A stretch of 64,000 nt of DNA, taken from the NCBI GenBank assembly GCA_030544235.1, contig CM060474.1, positions 1,702,001-1,766,000 of the forward strand, in the 5' to 3' direction. Below, piece after piece: positions 16,802 to 30,000 of the stretch; the first letter of the stretch is position 1; each line of letters opens with the position of its first letter. The stretch is from Lepturacanthus savala. Lineage: Eukaryota > Chordata > Actinopteri > Scombriformes > Trichiuridae. Below the pieces are notes generated by a model that saw only the letters and a program-made list of their open reading frames with translations, did no database searches and was not told where the DNA came from. Position numbers and translations under genes: made by a program.

Positions 16802-17439
16802 AGACTGTATAGCTGCTACAGGTCAAACTGGCTGCTTTTGTACCATAAAAGGTACAGAAGTTTCCAGTTTCATTGGAACTCTGGCTCCAAGGACAGAGGG
16901 TGTTTTGGCCTCTAGAAGTAGAATTCACTTGAACACTGCTGATAATATTGAAAGTGAATATTACCAACAAACGATGCCGTTTTGTAAAATCACTCTAACC
17001 ACATAGAAATATTGATGTAGACGTGATGTCTGATTGGCTGGTGGCTCCCACAGGGAAAGGAAACATAAATCCTCAGTAGCTGCTGAGGTGTGTTTCAGTG
17101 ACGGATTGATGAAACAGACGGCTCCGATCAGTCAGGCAACACGACTGACGAGGGACCTGATCTTCTGTTGTACCAGTGAAACATCTGTCTACTTTGACTG
17201 AACCTATGTGGAACCACAGCAGCTGGATATGAAACATGAAGTTCCTGTCTGCTCCCATTCAGGGCTTCACTCCCTATAAAACGCCTGTTTACTCCACTGC
17301 CGTCATGACTTAGTTTGTATTCACATACAACAAGGGGGAAAATCATGCAAAGCGGGCGTTTGATATGAGGTTGCCAGGCAACAGATAAGGTAGAAGCTTT
17401 TCAGAGTGACTCAATACAAAGTCTCAGAGTTGGGAAAGC

Positions 17440-17475
<36 letters not shown>

Positions 17476-17476
17476 C
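17440..17476. repeat. (TG)n(GA)n microsatellite
   Basis: TG units change directly into GA units. Confidence 0.9.
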
Positions 17477-20400
17477 AGAAAGCTATTAGATTATTTCAGC
17501 TGCATTTTGCATCAATTCTGCCATTCTGCTGCTGTAAATACTCACTAGAGTACCAAAAAATGTGTTAATCCACCTCTTTCTTAGGAAATGATTTAACCTT
17601 TATAAAAATAAATCTATATGTATATAATAAAGATTTAGTTTGATTTTGGTCATTTCATGAGATTTTTAAACAGTAAAAATGTAGAATATTGTATTTTAAG
17701 TCAACAGGGTTGAAAACCTAAGGTCTAAGCTGTATACCATGTACTGTAACTGCAATATCTCTTGTTCAGTTTCAGTTAAGGACCTTTGTTGCATCTGTTT
17801 TTTCATCATTCATACATGATAAATTGCAAACAGGAGCAGACATTTCCATTAGGGAAGGTAAGAAACTGCCTGAGGCGTCCAACTAAAGGTGGCCCCTAAC
17901 GCCTCTAGATTTATTTTTATCATATATATTTATTATGATGTTTGCTAGCCTTCTTGTTTTTTTGAGGATGTTGAGTAATGTAGTGAATTTCTAGTGAAAT
18001 TTGTCAGAAGTGGATGTGAACTTCCTCCTCACAGCTGACAGTCAGCAGTCTCACGTCAAAGGCACCGGTTCATTAGAATTCTAATTAAAAATAGAGCAAT
18101 ACTGTGTAAGCACAATATTTTTGCTTTTGTTTTTACTTTACTGGCAAACAGCAGCAGAAACCCAGAAACAGGGTCTGATCTTCCTGAAACGAATCACATG
18201 GGCTGAACTCAGACTTAGAGTTGAGAAGACTATTTTAATCATTCCAATAAAATGATTTTAAAAGGCACCGATTGATTATTCAGACGATAAGAGTCATAAA
18301 CGGCAGACGGGATGTGCTGAGGTAATGAAATAACAGCTTTCAGGTTCAGAGCCTCCACCTGTATCATCATGTCCCGTCACACATGTTTGTGTGTGTGTTT
18401 ATAGATATAAGCTTTGATAATACAGGTGTCTTACAGTTAAGACACGTTAAAGTCAGTAATCACAACTCATGAAAATAAGTGATTTAGTATTTAACTTTCA
18501 AAAATGTGAATGAATAAGAAGCAGCAATTAGCGACTTTTCTCCATAAACATTATGAAAATTTGTCTTAAAATATTCTGACTAAAAAATGTTATCACACTT
18601 ATATTTCAAAGGAATATGAGAAACTACATAGGTTCTTCCTGTCACATGACTCAAAGATGATGAGAGCAAAACCTTGATTATCAGTATATCTGAATTGTCT
18701 TAAAATCAACACCTGAGTGTTCATTTTAACATTTTACATTATGTACTAATGATGCATCATATTTATCACAGTATTATTATTTCCATTGTAAATGTACATT
18801 CATTGTGCAAATAATATATATTTTTTATGCTTAGTTACATTTTTGAATGCATGACTTACATGGTATCATGGTATTAATGCTTTAAAGATAGAAGTTCTTT
18901 GTCCAGCACCAATAATACCAACATTCTAAACTGGACAAACAGTGAAAATAAAACACAAAAAAGACCCACAACTGTATAAAGACTCCATTTACAGAAAAAT
19001 TCTGAGAAATGAACAGCAGATACTCTTAGGAAATTATTAAGATGATTTCCAGTAGAAAAATAAGTCAAATAAAATTTCCAAAATTAAAAAATATCAAATA
19101 AAATGTCATCATAGTTGTTTGTGCCTTTTGTGCAAATTTGAGCTGATGAACAGTGCAGGGTTCTGTGGTTTTGTTTTCTCTAAAAACCAACATACTGCTA
19201 ATCATATTAATTGGTCTTTGATTGGGTGGATCCTGATTTAATTAAAAATGCTACTTTAAACTATGTTTCTTATTATTTTTTTTTCATTTACATAATTTAC
19301 AGGACCAGGTGTTTAGCAAGAGATCTTGTATTCTTCCTTGTGATAAAACAACATTTGATAGTTGAGATGTGTGGCTTCTTTTGTATTTTGCTGTTCATGG
19401 TTTTGCAGAAAAATACATTTATTCCAACTTTACTGTAACAAATATGGCATTTTTTGTATTGACACCAAAACCCGAGTATCCAATCAGAACTAGCACTGAC
19501 GCTTTAGGAATCACAAACCAAAACTGATTTAGGAAAATATGTGTGGAAATGAATCGCTGACCTTGGAAATAGTAGTTTGACATTTGAATTGCCTCAATCT
19601 CTTTTCATTCACTCACTCACATCATTTTCTTACAGTGTTCAGTCTCCAGGCTGCAATAGAAACTTTTGCAGATGCAGACAATGAATAGCAAGGAGTCACC
19701 TGCAAATACAAATAAATCTTTATGTAACTTCATTACCAGTAATCAGGCATTGCTGCTGTAAACGATACAGCATTCAGCTTATTAGCTTTATTTACCAGGG
19801 TGTTTATGTTAAAGTGTATTTCTGCTAAGCCAAACAACCCTGTGTAAATAAAGGGTATATAAATGCAAATGAGGTTTCCCAGTCTGTTTGTGACTATGGA
19901 AAAAGACATTTTATAAACACCATGATTTACATTATTTGACATCCTGCAATTATCGTGTTGTTGTTTGGAAGTAGAATTATATTTTATTCTGAATAACCTT
20001 TTAGAGCTCAAATAATTTGATGTTCTCGGACTATGATTATTATCTTATCATTACGTAATTAATTCATACATTTTTCTTACTCTGCAGTGTCTTCAAATAA
20101 TCAGAATAAGTCAGTTGTCTCTTCTAAATAATGGAGTTAAAGTGAATTCACACACAACCTTTCTAAAACAACTGTGGCTTCACATGAAGAGTCGTTCAAT
20201 ATCATATGGGCCTAAATATGTGTGATTTTTCAGCTATACCCAATATTAATAATTTTGTGGCAACTTTATGGAATGCAAATAGGTAAAACTATTAATTTAT
20301 TAAGAAATAATTTATAATAACTGAGATAGTCCATAGTACATGATAGTACATGACACTAGATCATCATGCAGCTACCAAAAAAAAAAAAACATTGTCCATG

Positions 20401-21445
20401 AGTTTTGGAGAATAAACTGCACCAGGATCTGTGGTATGTTGCAAATAGTTTGGCCCCATGTTAAAAAGAACATTTTTAATGCTGATTTGTTTAATCAAAT
20501 ATCTACTACAGTAAATGATGCACTGGAGTGCTGTGTAGTTTTCCAACATAGCAGTAATTTTATGTTTCAGACCATGTTCTCTTTGCTCTGTCTTTCATGG
20601 GACTTTAACCAAGTGCATCCAGCAGGTTAGAGGTTTTCTACAAGTAGAATTAAGTTTTATGGTTATATCTTGACCTTGGAAATAGATTAAGAAAAAGGAT
20701 CTAAGAAAGTTCTTAATTCAAGGTAGGCAATCCTACTTTGGAAAACGTACTATTCAGCAGTTAAAAAAAGAATATAGGTGGGTTTGGGGGTCTATTGCAT
20801 AACTAAATTAACTTCTTGTATATTAAAATAAATTAAAACTTTCAGTTGAGAAACCGGTGAACAGAGGAGGTCTGACAGATGAATTGGTGACATTTGTGTG
20901 TTTTAAGTTGAACTCAGCTTGCCGCTGAAAGTCTTCCAGGGGTTTCACATGGACACATGAAACCTTTTCCCATGGATCTTCTTCAATCACCTTTGAACTG
21001 TGAAGGAACCAGGGCCACAAAATTAGCTCAATTTCCTTTGTTTAAATGCTTAAATTAAACTAGTCACAAAGGATGCACATTGACTAAATTTACACCATAC
21101 AAATCAAATGATTAAACTCAAAATGCCACAGGAACGATACGAAAAATACACAAAAAATGTATTTGAAAAATCTGCAAAAACAAAAAAAACCAAAGAAAGA
21201 AAAGACCCTTCAAAATAAACAAGAAAAGTTATCTTTTCACTTATAGTGAGTCACCTATGGTGAGTGATTCTGAGAAATATAAAGACAAAATGCAGATCAG
21301 AGCTCCTCAGATCATCAGTTATCAGACAGATGAAACAATATGAAAAGGGTAGAGGAACCTTACTGTGGTTTAAAGGCCCCATGTCTGCATTTTTTGGGTG
21401 TAATTTGAAGTTTTGATTCCTCATACATGACATAGTTGCAATACT

Positions 21446-22017
21446 AGTGCAGTGCCCCTAGGAAATATATATTCCTATAGAAATGTGGAGGCTTAAGTAG
21501 ATTTTTTATGTTTAGTCAAATGAGATGAAGTGCTGACACTTGACAGCAGATGAGAACAGCATGGTGAAACTTGAGAAATAGGATTTGATGAGATTATTGT
21601 AACATAGAGGATATCTACCATAGGCATCCTCATCCACACAGAGGGAGCTTGACTACAATTTATTTCCCAATCTACATATAACTTTTTTTTTTTTGTTGAT
21701 AGGCCAAGGACTTATGAAAAATATTTTACTTTGTACTTTTTCCTATACTTTTGTTTTGTTGGCTGCACGATTGGTGCAGAAAGAAACAGAACAACCAAGC
21801 TTTAAATTGGAATGAAAGCGCTGGGAAGCAATATGTGGAGGAGCAGTGATACAGAGATGATACACTGTAACTGCTGCTGCAGGATACTGCTGTGATATGT
21901 AAATCTATGGGATTTTTGGGGGACTTATGTTTTGAATATCTATCAAAATTCCAAAACAAAAGAATGCACACCATTGTGTCATGTAAAGCTATATCTGTAA
22001 GCTGAGGTTGATCTGAC
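21446..22017 (+). repeat. dispersed repeat family A, copy 2
   Basis: It shares AGTGCCCCTAGGAAAT, ATTCCTATAGAAATGTGG, TTGGCTGCACGATTGGTGCA, GAAACAGAACAACC, GTGATACAGAG and GCTGAGGTTGATCTGA with copy 3. The AACAACCTGGGCATG..TTTAGGCCCA portion is missing. Confidence 0.8.
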
Positions 22018-22554
22018 AAACAGTCTGAGATACATGAGCCACAGACACTTCTTGCTTTATAGAAAGATAAAGCACAACATTGTGTGTGTGCATGTGTGTG
22101 GCAGTGGGGGCAGGTTGAGCTACCACATGACATTGGCAAGTCAAGGAACTACAAACTGTGAAACGGCAAAGTTTCTAAATCCAGGCTATGTGTATTTCTC
22201 CATTTTCTGAGTTTTCAATTTTTTCTTCTACCCCTTAGACATTATCCAGAGTAAAACAATCTAGGAAAATGGCTATTTGCATGATATGGAACCTTAACAC
22301 TGCATCAATGCGCTTACTGCTCCACGTGTTTCAGACTCTCCTGCTTGCATCCAAAAGTTAAATGACTGATAACAGAATGGTGGTGAATTGTGGCATGACG
22401 CAGGTATAAATCAGTCAGTGGAGCAGTGTTCCAGGGGTTTATCCCAACCACGGTCCACGGTCCATAAACGGCATGTGAAGGTACCTACTATACTGCGAAA
22501 TGTGGTTGAAAGCTTCTGATGTAGCCAACAAATCTACTTCGATCTAAAGATTTT

Positions 22555-22632
22555 ATAAATAAATAAATATATATATATATAAATAAATATATATATATAT
22601 AAATAAATAAATAAATATATATATATATATAA
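22555..22632. repeat. compound (AAAT)n/(TA)n repeat
   Basis: Three alternations of AAATAAAT-type and ATATAT blocks form a short higher-order pattern. Confidence 0.9.
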
Positions 22633-22699
22633 AAACTTTTTGATTTTGTAATGTTATAAAATATAATTAGGGATTCCAAACAGACTTATTCATTTATCA

Positions 22700-23873
22700 T
22701 AAGTCACAGTTGGATGCATTGAAACTTTTATCAGAAATATAAGAGGATTTTATTAGGGATGTTTGTTTCAGTGACATTATCCATTTCATTGTAGCACCCG
22801 TTACATGCTGCCACTTCCTCTTACAGCTGCAGTTCATTCCCATAGCATGAGATAGGCTCCGCCTCCTCCTGTAGGCTGCGTCCCTACAGGGGGGCACTAT
22901 TATGACCCTCCTGCTGCGCTGAGTCTAGTCTCTAAACATCAATGCTGTAAATATCCTAAACTTGCATATATCTTCCGTTCCACAAGAGCTGGCAGACAGA
23001 AGCACAGTTTTGCAAGTAAAAGCATCACGCCCATACAGGCGTTGGTTGCCATAGTAACAAGGAAATCTGGAAGAAGAGTCAAAGCAAACTGATAAAAAAA
23101 TCAATAGAAATTTATTTTCTTACTTATCAAAAATATCTGCAAGACGTTTGCATAGATGGACACAGAATAGTGACATGATTGTTTTTGTGTGATTGTAACA
23201 ATGAGAAGAGCAAAACTTGGGTTGAAATTATTTTATAAGGTTACAAAACACAAACTGAAGTGTAAATGTAAACCAACGGATCCTGGTATTATGATATATT
23301 TGATTGATTATTTTCTTACATCCAAATAGATAACTCCTCATAAATAAGGATAACAATAAATATTCCAAATATATTACTTCTTGGGTTATTAAATATTTTT
23401 TCCTGCATTAGATTTCTTCAAAACCAATTATGTTACACAAAAAGGGGGAAAACTCTTAATCATATTTAAATTAAATGTTATAGTGCTCCTCTATCACAAA
23501 TTAAATGAAATTGAAAAGTAAGAAACAAACAAAGTTGTATTTAGGGACGAGCCCTCAGCTTCTCAAAATAGCTTCTTCACAGATCGTTAAAGCCACACGG
23601 ATCCACTCCGTTGTGTGTTCTGCCCACACGTTTTTTATCCATGATATGAATCCTTCAACTTGTCATATGGAAACATCCTGTTATTCACTCCACTGTCACT
23701 TAGTTTGTGCTTTTCCAATGCAACTCCCTTCTTCTTGCAATATGGAAATCCCCACAACTCCGTAGCAGTAGTCCGGAGTTTCCATCAGGAGGAGGATGTT
23801 AATCCAACGTGTCCTATTCGTGCACAACTGCAGTGTTTCTCCCGGCAGGTGACGTGCTGTCACTGCTCCTTAA
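22700..23873 (-). other. sfmbt2: sfmbt2 3' UTR (extent uncertain)
   Basis: AT-rich sequence after the stop. Minus-strand AATAAA hexamers occur at 23116-23111 (about 760 nt after the stop) and 22754-22749. I cannot tell which is used, and the UTR may run further. No coding exon is seen here. Confidence 0.4.
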
Positions 23874-24014
23874 TCAGTTAGCGTACTGTCTGTAAAAGGC
23901 AACCTTGACTCTCTCAATCTGGTGGCACAGTTTGATAGCAGGGCCGAGCTTCAGGTCCATACACTCCTGCACTGTGGGCAGAGTCAGCAAAAGCAGCGCC
24001 TGGCCGTCGATGTC
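23874..24014 (-). CDS. sfmbt2: sfmbt2 terminal coding exon: SAM domain, second half, and stop
   Basis: 141 nt, 46 codons and TGA at 23876-23874. DIDGQALLLLTLPTVQECMD, LKLGPAIKLCHQIERVKVAF, then YRQYAN. It ends exactly as SFMBT2 proteins do (FYxQYAN). The acceptor is cttcctacag. Confidence 0.97.
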   Translation of the reverse strand, partial: DIDGQALLLLTLPTVQECMDLKLGPAIKLCHQIERVKVAFYRQYAN

Positions 24015-27000
24015 CTGTAGGAAGATATACCAAGGAAGAACAACGATTTTACTGATACATTTAAAACAGACCAAAACATGCATTCATTTGCACAAACCAG
24101 GCATGTTACTTATGCATTTTCACCAAAAAATACTTGGGTTGGTGTAAACTACTTTTAGAGAGATGCCAACAATTGTTCCTGGTCATATAAAGCAAAGACA
24201 AGAATGAGCAATTTATTAAAATAAAATAAAATATAATAAAATAAAATAATTACTAAAGAAATTTTAAACAAATAAGTAATTAAAAATCAAAATGCACATT
24301 TTAAAAATATTTTTGTAAAATAAAAACTGCCAAAAGTGATCTCCAAGCATAAAGGCAGAGTAAAATGTTTGATCAACATGTTGCAACAGATGCTGAATAA
24401 ATATCTCTTCAAACACCTGCATGATATCTGATCTGTACTACAAGACAAATATTAGCTCAGTGTTATAGTTGATTTCCTGGCAGACAAAAAGATTTTAAAT
24501 AGCAGATAAACACAGGTGTTATGAGTGATACTAAGGCCCCAGCTACACGAGTCTAGATTTTTTTAACCGTATAACATTGTTGGTAAAAACAAATCTTCTA
24601 CACATTGATCAACAAATATCTCAGACTGTGCACAGACCTCAACATGAATGTAGTCTGCCTGAAATCCAGGAATACCATGCCAGGCCAGTAGAGCCGATAA
24701 GCAAAATTTCAAATACGTGCATGAAAAAAGTTTTGAACATGTGCAATGCAGCGTGGTAGTGATTCAAAAACATAGGAAGATCTACTTGCACTTCATGAAC
24801 TATTCTTAAATTCAGCTGTAAAACTACAAATAATAGAAAAAGTATCAAGAGCACAGATATAATCTAAGATATGACCACCATCGTCGTTTTGAACAAAATG
24901 TACAAATGTGACCAACGTCTGTGAGCTACACAAACCGCGCTTTGACGTCATGAATCCAAAAAAGATCTGGACTGGGGTCTCTACACTATACTTATCCGGT
25001 TTGACAAATCTCTGGATAAGTGCCGTGTTGGTGTGGTTCAGTGGCTGAATTGGATAGAAAAGTGTATGGATGAAATGTAGATTTGTATAGTTGGGCCTAA
25101 ATAAAGTTCCCTCCCATTCAGAGTCAAACTACATGTTGGCTCACTGCAAACACTAAATGAAACCTAAATTAGTATCATTGGTGACACCTGTGTTGACCTA
25201 CTATTTCATATCAATATGGCTGCAGTGAAAAATTCTAGAGTATATTAATGTATATATAAATTTCAGAGAAACAGCCAGTTATAAGATGATGTGTTTGTAG
25301 ATGAAAATATAAAGAAACTTTTATGTTAGTTTACCTGCTCCTGGAAGATGTTGGCCAGAGATGCACAGTCTGTAGAGTTGATGAACTGAACGACTTCGTC
25401 CACGCTCCACTCCAGAGGGTTTCTGTCGAGAACCAGCTGACCCTCCTCCTCCACCACCTGTCCAGCACACAAGTCACACACTGAATAACGACTTGATAAC
25501 AGCTGATTGTCAGAGCTCCTCCGCTGATTCAGGCTGCAGCTGTAGTATATTCATACTTTGTTGAATTAATCAGGTATTTGTATGTATGGCAGTGTTTTAG
25601 AACAGATCGTATAATTAGTAGAAGCCTATAGAGAACATTGGCATAAGATCTAACAATTATTTTATTTATCGATTCATCTGTTTATTAAATTATTTTCTTG
25701 ATTCATCAATTTGGACCAAAGTTTGTCACAAAATGGTATAAAACACTTTTTTCACCAAAGCTCACCTTGACCTCCTCAAATGTCTTGTTTTATCCCGACT
25801 ACCAATCCACAACCCAAATATATTCAGTTTACTGTCATTCGTATGCAAACTTTCTTACATATTCATACACGACTAAAAACTTCTATCAATCCGCTAATGA
25901 ATTAAATCAACTAATTGTTGCAGATTGACAAAACAGACTATTAACACCATGCTGACTGAATATAAGTGTTTTGTACACAGAAAAAAAACTCACATTTTTA
26001 TTTCATTAGAGGTAAAACTTCTTCCTGTTCATCAGAATCTAAACAGCTAATAAATCAGGTTGATGAGCATCCATGTCTCACCTGTACGTCTTGTCCTTTT
26101 GGTGGCTGGTACTTGTTCTGGTTTGCCGACAGTGATCGTGTGGACCTCCTGCGTCCATCTGGAGCCTCCCGGCTGCTGGTGGCGTTGCCTGAGCTCGCTG
26201 CTCTGCGCAGGGTCACGGCGCGGCGAGGGCGGCTGCTGGTCACCTCCACTGAGGAGGTGTCGGTGTGGTCCTCGCGCGGCTCTGAGCTGGTGCCTTCGCT
26301 GCCTGACTGCAGCCCCATCTCTTCATCCTCCTCTCCCTCATCGCTGTCCTGAGGGAGGAAGAGACATGAGGGAAACACAGGCTGATTTATTGGTAATAAA
26401 TCTCCCCCTGGTGCATAAAGTACTTTATTTCTTCACTCTGGCAAGATTCAGGGCTACGAAATATCATCCATGCAACAAGATGAATATAAATACACCCCAG
26501 ATATACACATTTGTGCCTGATCTTTGCCACTTTTGTGTGGCACTTTTGACACATTATCAGTCACATCAGTCACATCATGAGTTATGGCAAGAGTTGTGTG
26601 GGCCAGATGTGGCCTGTTGCTATCTGGGATTTACAACAGATGGGACGTGAAGAATTTACTTAAAAAACAAAACAACATTTGAATCCCATAAACGGCACAC
26701 AACAGTCAAACTGAATTACATTACAGGTCACGCAGGAGACATTTGAGGAACAAGTTCAGAGTAAGTGACGTTTGCCAGAATTCTTTAGGGTTTTAGGTTT
26801 CTGTTGAGGTGAAGGATCCTGAGCTGTTAGGAGATAGAGGAGTGTGATACCTATGATTAGGTTTCAATCAATAGCTCAAGATTCATTATGAATTGAGTCA
26901 AAAGAATACTGGAGAATATTTTATCTTGTTTCTTTTTCTTAAAAAAACAATGTACAAAATATTTATCTTCAACTTTTAAAACATTATTTATCCACAAAAA

Positions 27001-30000
27001 AAAACAAACAAATACAAACAACTATAGTAGGGGTATTTATTTGATAGTTAATTAACCTATTGATTATTAAAGCAATTGATAGATTGTTCGGTTCATAAAA
27101 TGGTATAAAAAAAATCTGAAAATACTCTGATTTGAGAAACTAGAACAGAGAATTTGACATTTCCTTCTTAAAAATCATTCAATAGTTAGAAACTAATCGA
27201 TTAACCGACTAATGTTTCCAGCTCTAGACTATAAAGATTATTTTTATTCCAACAAACTCACACCTCTGATCCATCAGTTAGGTTTGTTGACCTGTTCCGA
27301 TGTTCAGGTTGAGTTGTGATTGGCTTGTAAATCATGACTGAATAAACATAAAAGCTGCGTAAGGATGAGTTTTGATTCCAACCATCCACTGGTTATGCAG
27401 TGTGAACAGGAGCCTAAGGACACAATAAGTGAAGAGCTGTAACCTGGGGTGATCCAGCAGGAGTGTAGTCCACAGCTGATGAGCGCCGTTTCTTCTGCAC
27501 AAAGATTGCTTTCCTCTTCTTCCTGCGGCGTGTCGGCTTGGCCAACGTTCCCTCCACGCTCTCCTCTCCTCCCATTGGCTTGGACAGCTTCCTCTTCTTC
27601 CCATAGTAATAAGCTGCAGACACACAGCACATGTTGAAAACAACGCACCCACAACACAACTTCAGAAGCTTTAAAGCTACTCATCAGAGGCATTTACACA
27701 TTTCAGAAGCCTTAAGGGCTTAGATTTGGGTTCTTCTTCAATACTTTGGTGAAAGCAAGTGATGTGAATAATTACAGAGACTCACTGTATTTGGTTTTTG
27801 TCTGTACAGAGCAGTTCTCCGGGCACTTGTCGGTAACGAGGACGGGGCTGAAGAGGTTGGGGCAGCACTGCAGCTTCATGCACACCTTCCGGCAGAAGTC
27901 TGGGATCTGGTCTGCAAGGCGGACTATCCTGATGGTGGAGCGATATGTTTTGCCTTTATATCTGAAGAGAAAAAGGGAGCAGGGAGGGGATGGGGTGACA
28001 TTGTCAGCCAGCTTTTATTTATGAGATCTGTGATCCGTCAAAGTGCTCGACAGTGAATGATGATTTGCCTGCACGGTAATGATGTGAAAGTGGTCTCTCT
28101 GGAGAGATCGTCTGGCTGATGAGGGCGAACCAAGAGACTGAGATGTGTGAAGCAGGGTCATTGCTGCAATCTCTGCTCTAACAGTGAAGGTTAGGAAAAA
28201 GGTGAGATGATGGGGAACTGTTCTCTGCAGTAGATCAGGACTGATTTTCAGTGGCAAAATGTGTAGTTCGGGTGAGTTCATGCGTGTGTCCTTGCATTTT
28301 ATCACACAGCAGTGATACCTTAGAAAGATTTGTGTGGAAAATATAGGGCTGGAAGTTGAGAATTGAGTCTATGGAATCTCCTGGAGAATCTTATCTCCTT
28401 TAAAAACAATGTAGGAAACAATTATCTTCAATTTTCAAAGCATAATTTATCCACAAAAAATTATGTCTGAAAAAACAAAAATTACTATAATAGGGCTGCA
28501 ACTAATGAGTATTTGGATAGTTAATTAATCTACTGATTATTGAAAAGATTAATTGATTTGTTGTTTTGGAAACACTGATCAATATTTTACACCAATTTAT
28601 AAACCAAAGCTGAAGATTCAACTTAAAATGCCTTTTTTTGTACAGACCAACAGTCCACAACCTAAAGATAATCAGTTTACTATTATAGAAGACTAAAGAA
28701 ACCAGAAAATAAAAAGATTTGAGAACCTGGAACCAGAAAATTTGGACATTTTCTTCTCAAAAATGACTGATCTATTCATCGATTATCAAAACGGCAGGAG
28801 ATTAATGTAATAGATGGCAACTAATCGTTGCTCTAGTAAAATACACTCGATAGATTTTGTACTGAGTGAGCAGCAGGTTTTCTTTTCAGACAAGCATACA
28901 ATTCAAAATACAGAAAGAAATGTTTCCAATTATAAATGAGTGATGAATAAATATTGACTTTGGTTTAAATGGAGATCACATCCACAGTTTAAATGCTTGC
29001 TGTGGGCTATAAAATTCCTTGCCATAATAACTCTCGAGAGAATTCACAAATGTTTATAAAAATGTTTGAATCTGGTTATGTTTGGTTCTCCACCACCTTA
29101 GAAAACATAAAAACACTGACAGAACCATCATTAAGGAGAAAGTGATTCATCTGCTAAACACTTGGTTCACATTGTGGCGATAATGACAGACAATGTTTAG
29201 TTTCTACGCTGCATACACATACTAGAGGCTCTTCAGGCAATATATGCTCCAACAAGAACTTATGACTGGACGATTCTTTCTCGCTCCAGCCAGAAAAATG
29301 GGGCAGTTTTTGATTAGAAAACACTGAGTGTGCAGCCTGAAGCAGTGAAATAATTTGGCTGTGAGCAGCCAGCAGCAGCAGAAGAAAATGCAGACCTCAC
29401 ATAAACCACTGCAGCAACAAAAAAAACTAACATGGAGGCTGCAGAATGAATATGAGACAGGCGGGAAAGAAAATACTAATAAGAGCAGGCTCTTCTGCAT
29501 AGCCTGATTCTAATTTCTAACAGTGGGGCAGATGTGATCACTTATGATTTAAAATATATTAGGCACGAAAGCCAATAGAGAATACAATTTATGGCTAAAT
29601 AATTATAGAAATGTTTCTGAAAACCAGAAACAGAGAGAATCAAAGCTGCTCCCCAGTATTTTCAATCTCCTCACTTGGCTTTGAGGGTCTCATCTTGGCA
29701 GTCCCAGCCCTGATCCTCCAGCTCCTGCAGCTCCTTCAGGACTCGTCCAGGCTTGTAGGCTGCGTTTATCAGCATGCTCAAGAGCTGGAGGCCAAAACAG
29801 CGGTTAGATAAAAAAAAAATAATACTAATCATAGTAATAATAAACTGAACAATTCGCAAGAAGAATCAAGACGTACCAAAACTGAAGGAAGATTAAAGCT
29901 AAACTGAAAGGACAAACGCAGATCACACTTGCCTTTGGGCTCCGCGCACGCACACATGCACACGTACTCACACACGCACATGCACAACGTGTGAAACACA

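Larger units (their letters stand above)
16236..21445. other. intergenic, nothing recognised
   Basis: It contains the 13-bp hairpin at 16771-16801 and a TG/GA run at 17440-17476. 16400-17350 is less AT-rich, with overlapping short frames on both strands but no protein I recognise. The rest is AT-rich. Confidence 0.55.

Noticed and set aside
16413..17350. Cluster of overlapping 60-100 codon frames on both strands
   Set aside because: No family resemblance, no splice-site pattern, and mirror frames on both strands point to low stop density by composition only.
26060..26650. 196-codon plus-strand open frame
   Set aside because: It is antisense to a GC-rich sfmbt2 exon, has no family resemblance and runs past both exon edges into intron.
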